Shown: in pieces, positions 61,634 through 64,000 of the stretch
Layout of the letters: the number at the start of each line of letters is the position of its first letter
Numbering within the stretch: position 1 is the stretch's first letter
DNA from: CAXBNB01 sp040222275
GTDB lineage: Bacteria; Bacteroidota; Bacteroidia; Cytophagales; Cyclobacteriaceae
NCBI GenBank assembly: GCA_040222275.1
Contig: JAVKDJ010000048.1
Span: 310,001 to 374,000 of the forward strand
DNA length: 64,000 nucleotides
Direction: 5' to 3'
The notes under the pieces: generated by a model
Databases searched by the model: none
Seen by the model: only the letters and a program-made list of their open reading frames with translations
What the model was told of the DNA's origin: nothing
Made by a program: the position numbers and the translations under genes

Positions 61634-63760
61634 ATGAAAGTATATGATGAAAAACATATCAAGAATATTGTGCTTCTGGGAAGTGCAAAATCAGGTAAAA
61701 CCACACTGGCTGAAACCATGCTCTTCGAAGCTGGCCTGATCAATCGGAGAGGAACTGTAGAAAGTAAAAACACCGTATCCGACTACCATCAAATAGAGCA
61801 CGAACGGGAAAATTCAGTTTACGCCACTTCATTGCACACGGAGTGGCGTAACTATAAGATCAATATCATAGATACCCCAGGCCTGGATGATTTTATTGGT
61901 GAAATAGTATCGTCTATCAGGGTAGCCGATACAGCAGTTTTTCTGATCAACGCCCAGCATGGGGCTGAAGTAGGCACTGACCTTATTTGGAATTATGTGG
62001 ACCAGTTTAAGAAGCCAACGTTATTTGCAATAAACCAATTGGACCATCCAAAAAGTAACTTTGAGGCGGCTTTTGAATCCATCAAAAACCACTTTGGTTC
62101 GGCTGCCACTTTGATGCAATATCCGGTGAATGAAGGTGAGGTTTTTGATGGGATCATTGACCTGTTAAAAATGACCTACTACAAGTTTGGTGCTGAAGGC
62201 GGTAAACCACAAAAGCTCACTATCCCGGAAGGTCAGAAAGAAAAAGCAGCCAGACTGCACAATGAATTGGTGGAGAAGGCAGCAGAGAATGACGAGGAAC
62301 TCATGGAGCTCTATTTTGACAAGGGTACCCTTTCTGAGGACGAGATGCGCAAAGGGCTTAGGATAGGCATGAGAAACCACGATGTTTTTCCTGTTTTTTG
62401 CCTGTCTGCCAAAAACGACATGGGCAGTGGACGGATTATGGGTTTTATCGACAATGTAGCGCCCTCCACCGTAGATGCCCAACCCGAACTTACACCTGAA
62501 GGGGATGTAATTGTGGCCAGTCCGGATGGGCCTAAAGTGGCATTCATTTTCAAAACCCTGATTGAACCCAACCTGGGCAAACTGTCTTTTTTCAAAGTAA
62601 TATCAGGGGAAATCAATGTTGGTGATGAATTGATCAACCACCAAACTGAACAGGCAGAGCGCCTGAACCAGCTTTTCATCATTGATGGAAATAAACGACA
62701 TCCAATAAACAAACTGGTAGTAGGGGATATTGGGGCTACATTGAAGCTCAAAAACACTGAGACCAACCAAACCCTGCGTGATAAGAACTGTGATATCTGC
62801 GTGGCGCCCATAGAGTTTCCCGAACCAAGGATGCGCACAGCCGTATCGGCCAACAACCAAACCGATGATGAGAAGTTGGGTGAAGTACTGCACAAAATCC
62901 AGCAGGAAGACCCAACTGCTACCTACAGGTTTTCCAGTGAGCTAAAACAACTGATCCTGTCTTGCCAGGGGGAGCTGCACCTTTCAGTGATCAGCTGGAT
63001 CATTGAAAATGTATATCACCTGAATGTCAATTTCGAAACGCCAAGAATCCCCTATCGGGAGACCATACAAAAGATGGTGGATACGAGCTACAGGCACAAG
63101 AAGCAATCGGGAGGAGCAGGCCAGTTTGGTGAGGTATATATGAAAGTGGAGCCGTATTATGAAGGTATGCCCGAACCCGAAGGTGTGTCTATAAGAAACA
63201 AGAACGAGGTGGAACTGAAATGGGGCGGCAAACTGGTTTTTTACAATTGCATTGTGGGGGGGGTAATAGATGCCAGGTTTCTGCCCTCAATCCAGAAAGG
63301 GGTAATGGAAAAGATGGAAGAAGGCCCACTGACAGGCTCCTATGTGAGGGATGTGCGGGTGATTGTATATGATGGTAAAATGCATGCCGTAGATTCGAAT
63401 GATATAGCCTTCAAGATTGCCGGTATGATGGCCTTTAAACAGGGTTTTGTACAGGCCGATCCTAAAATACTCGAGCCCATTAACGAAATGAAAATCCTGG
63501 TTCCTGAAGAATTAATGGGAGAGGTGATGACCGATTTGCAAACCCGTCGATCGCTGATTATGGGAATAGAAACCAAGGGCAATTATCAGGTGATAAAGGC
63601 GAAAACCCCACTTGCCGAATTAGACAAATACACCACTTCGTTGAGGTCAATCACCCAGGGGCGGGCAAGCTTTCAAAGTAAGTTTGCCGAATATGCACCT
63701 GTACCTGGTGACATTCAAAAACAACTGATCAGTACGTATAGCGACAATGGCAATTCCTGA
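61634..63760 (+). CDS. EF-G2-type translation elongation factor paralogue
   Basis: From the ATG at 61634 the protein has 708 residues; the open frame runs 27 codons further back but that segment is hydrophobic and not EF-G-like. All EF-G domains are recognisable: G domain 1-270, domain II about 300-400, III to V to the end (HKKQSGGAGQFGEVYMKVEP is domain IV). The GTPase motifs are altered: P-loop GSAKSGKTT, switch I lacks RGITI, DTPGL in place of DTPGH (80-84), and NQLD in place of NKxD (134-137). This matches the Bacteroidota EF-G2 group, reported in Bacteroides thetaiotaomicron to work without GTP hydrolysis. Confidence 0.93.
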   Translation: MKVYDEKHIKNIVLLGSAKSGKTTLAETMLFEAGLINRRGTVESKNTVSDYHQIEHERENSVYATSLHTEWRNYKINIIDTPGLDDFIGEIVSSIRVADTAVFLINAQHGAEVGTDLIWNYVDQFKKPTLFAINQLDHPKSNFEAAFESIKNHFGSAATLMQYPVNEGEVFDGIIDLLKMTYYKFGAEGGKPQKLTIPEGQKEKAARLHNELVEKAAENDEELMELYFDKGTLSEDEMRKGLRIGMRNHDVFPVFCLSAKNDMGSGRIMGFIDNVAPSTVDAQPELTPEGDVIVASPDGPKVAFIFKTLIEPNLGKLSFFKVISGEINVGDELINHQTEQAERLNQLFIIDGNKRHPINKLVVGDIGATLKLKNTETNQTLRDKNCDICVAPIEFPEPRMRTAVSANNQTDDEKLGEVLHKIQQEDPTATYRFSSELKQLILSCQGELHLSVISWIIENVYHLNVNFETPRIPYRETIQKMVDTSYRHKKQSGGAGQFGEVYMKVEPYYEGMPEPEGVSIRNKNEVELKWGGKLVFYNCIVGGVIDARFLPSIQKGVMEKMEEGPLTGSYVRDVRVIVYDGKMHAVDSNDIAFKIAGMMAFKQGFVQADPKILEPINEMKILVPEELMGEVMTDLQTRRSLIMGIETKGNYQVIKAKTPLAELDKYTTSLRSITQGRASFQSKFAEYAPVPGDIQKQLISTYSDNGNS

Positions 63761-63787
63761 ATGTGTTTCATAACTACTAAGGGTGTA

Positions 63788-64000
63788 TTATATGTTTAAC
63801 CAATAGGTCATCTTTACCACCAGTGCCCGGTTCTTCTTTAAAAAGCTGAACCGTCCACTTTGGTCTTCAGTGGCATAATTGTCTGTATAAACTATAAACA
63901 GGTCCGAAACAGGCTTAAACCTCCACTGAAGCCTGGTGTTGATGTTGAAGTTTTCCGTTTGATTGTTGAACTGGAGGAATGAAGCCAGGAAGAGGCTTTT
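63788..64000 (-). CDS. DUF5916-type outer-membrane protein, C-terminal part
   Basis: The minus-strand frame is open from the window edge to TAA at 63788-63790, 70 residues. The end NTRLQWRFKPVSDLFIVYTDN, then SFLKKNRALVVKMTYWLN, is the C-terminal beta-barrel of DUF5916 proteins, which carry a CBM9-like domain upstream. The N-terminal part lies outside the window. Confidence 0.8.
   Translation of the reverse strand, partial: KSLFLASFLQFNNQTENFNINTRLQWRFKPVSDLFIVYTDNYATEDQSGRFSFLKKNRALVVKMTYWLNI

Overview
The window is a chromosomal segment of a member of the phylum Bacteroidota, most likely an aerobic or marine/soil Cytophagales-type organism. The evidence is moderate GC, weak Shine-Dalgarno sites, a TTTG/TAnnTTTG-type promoter, many lipoproteins with Bacteroidota surface-export motifs (Cys followed by S/G-rich then acidic residues), SusC/SusD pairs with an ECF sigma/FecR switch, a type IX secretion C-terminal sorting domain, DUF4856/imelysin, DUF3822-coaD, a PVC-type haem-binding dehydrogenase and an EF-G2 paralogue. 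No rRNA, tRNA, CRISPR or phage genes were seen.

Layout. 1-2.9 kb: the end of an alpha/beta hydrolase and an intact 1410-bp IS4-type insertion sequence with terminal inverted repeats and a 7-bp target duplication. 2.8-9.2 kb: an apparent iron-uptake operon of DUF4856 lipoprotein, imelysin lipoprotein, a full-length homologue of vitamin K-dependent gamma-glutamyl carboxylase and a FecA-like TonB-dependent receptor. Its promoter carries two 19-bp palindromes, one just upstream of the -33 element and one over the expected transcript start. 9.2-12.3 kb: a CxxCH haem-binding protein, a small secreted protein, a PD40 propeller lipoprotein and a GH113-like glycosidase lipoprotein.

12.6-32.3 kb is a polysaccharide- or glycoconjugate-utilisation locus. 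It has an ECF sigma factor, an intruding divergent FISUMP/SprB-repeat lipoprotein, a FecR anti-sigma factor, a SusC with the STN signalling domain, SusD, two surface lipoproteins of the DUF4959/DUF5000 and DUF4998 types, a strong terminator, a macroglobulin-like protein with a TonB plug but no barrel, a 1244-residue secreted parallel beta-helix protein (CBM6, Ig-like, discoidin, four tandem repeats, T9SS signal) and a small membrane protein. The logic fits ligand sensing by SusC, then FecR, then the sigma factor, with the beta-helix protein as the probable secreted polysaccharide-acting factor.

32.4-64 kb is a mixed region: SelO AMPylase, a Crp-type regulator next to a HbpS/propeller/Dabb operon convergent with a large PVC-type haem dehydrogenase, an RND-type exporter, MltB transglycosylase with a SWIM protein, a prolyl-oligopeptidase-fold hydrolase, a sialate O-acetylesterase, an SMP-30-like lipoprotein, cyclophilin, a PA0069-type radical SAM protein, DUF1573, a RecD-like helicase, Nudix, a pilin-like protein, DUF3822, coaD, a MocR regulator divergent from an OsmC-PNPOx pair, an EF-G2 paralogue with altered GTPase motifs, and the end of a DUF5916 outer-membrane protein. 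Intergenic gaps hold several palindromic or MITE-like repeats, the most elaborate at 53.29-53.77 kb. The most interesting candidate system is the carboxylase-imelysin-receptor iron operon.
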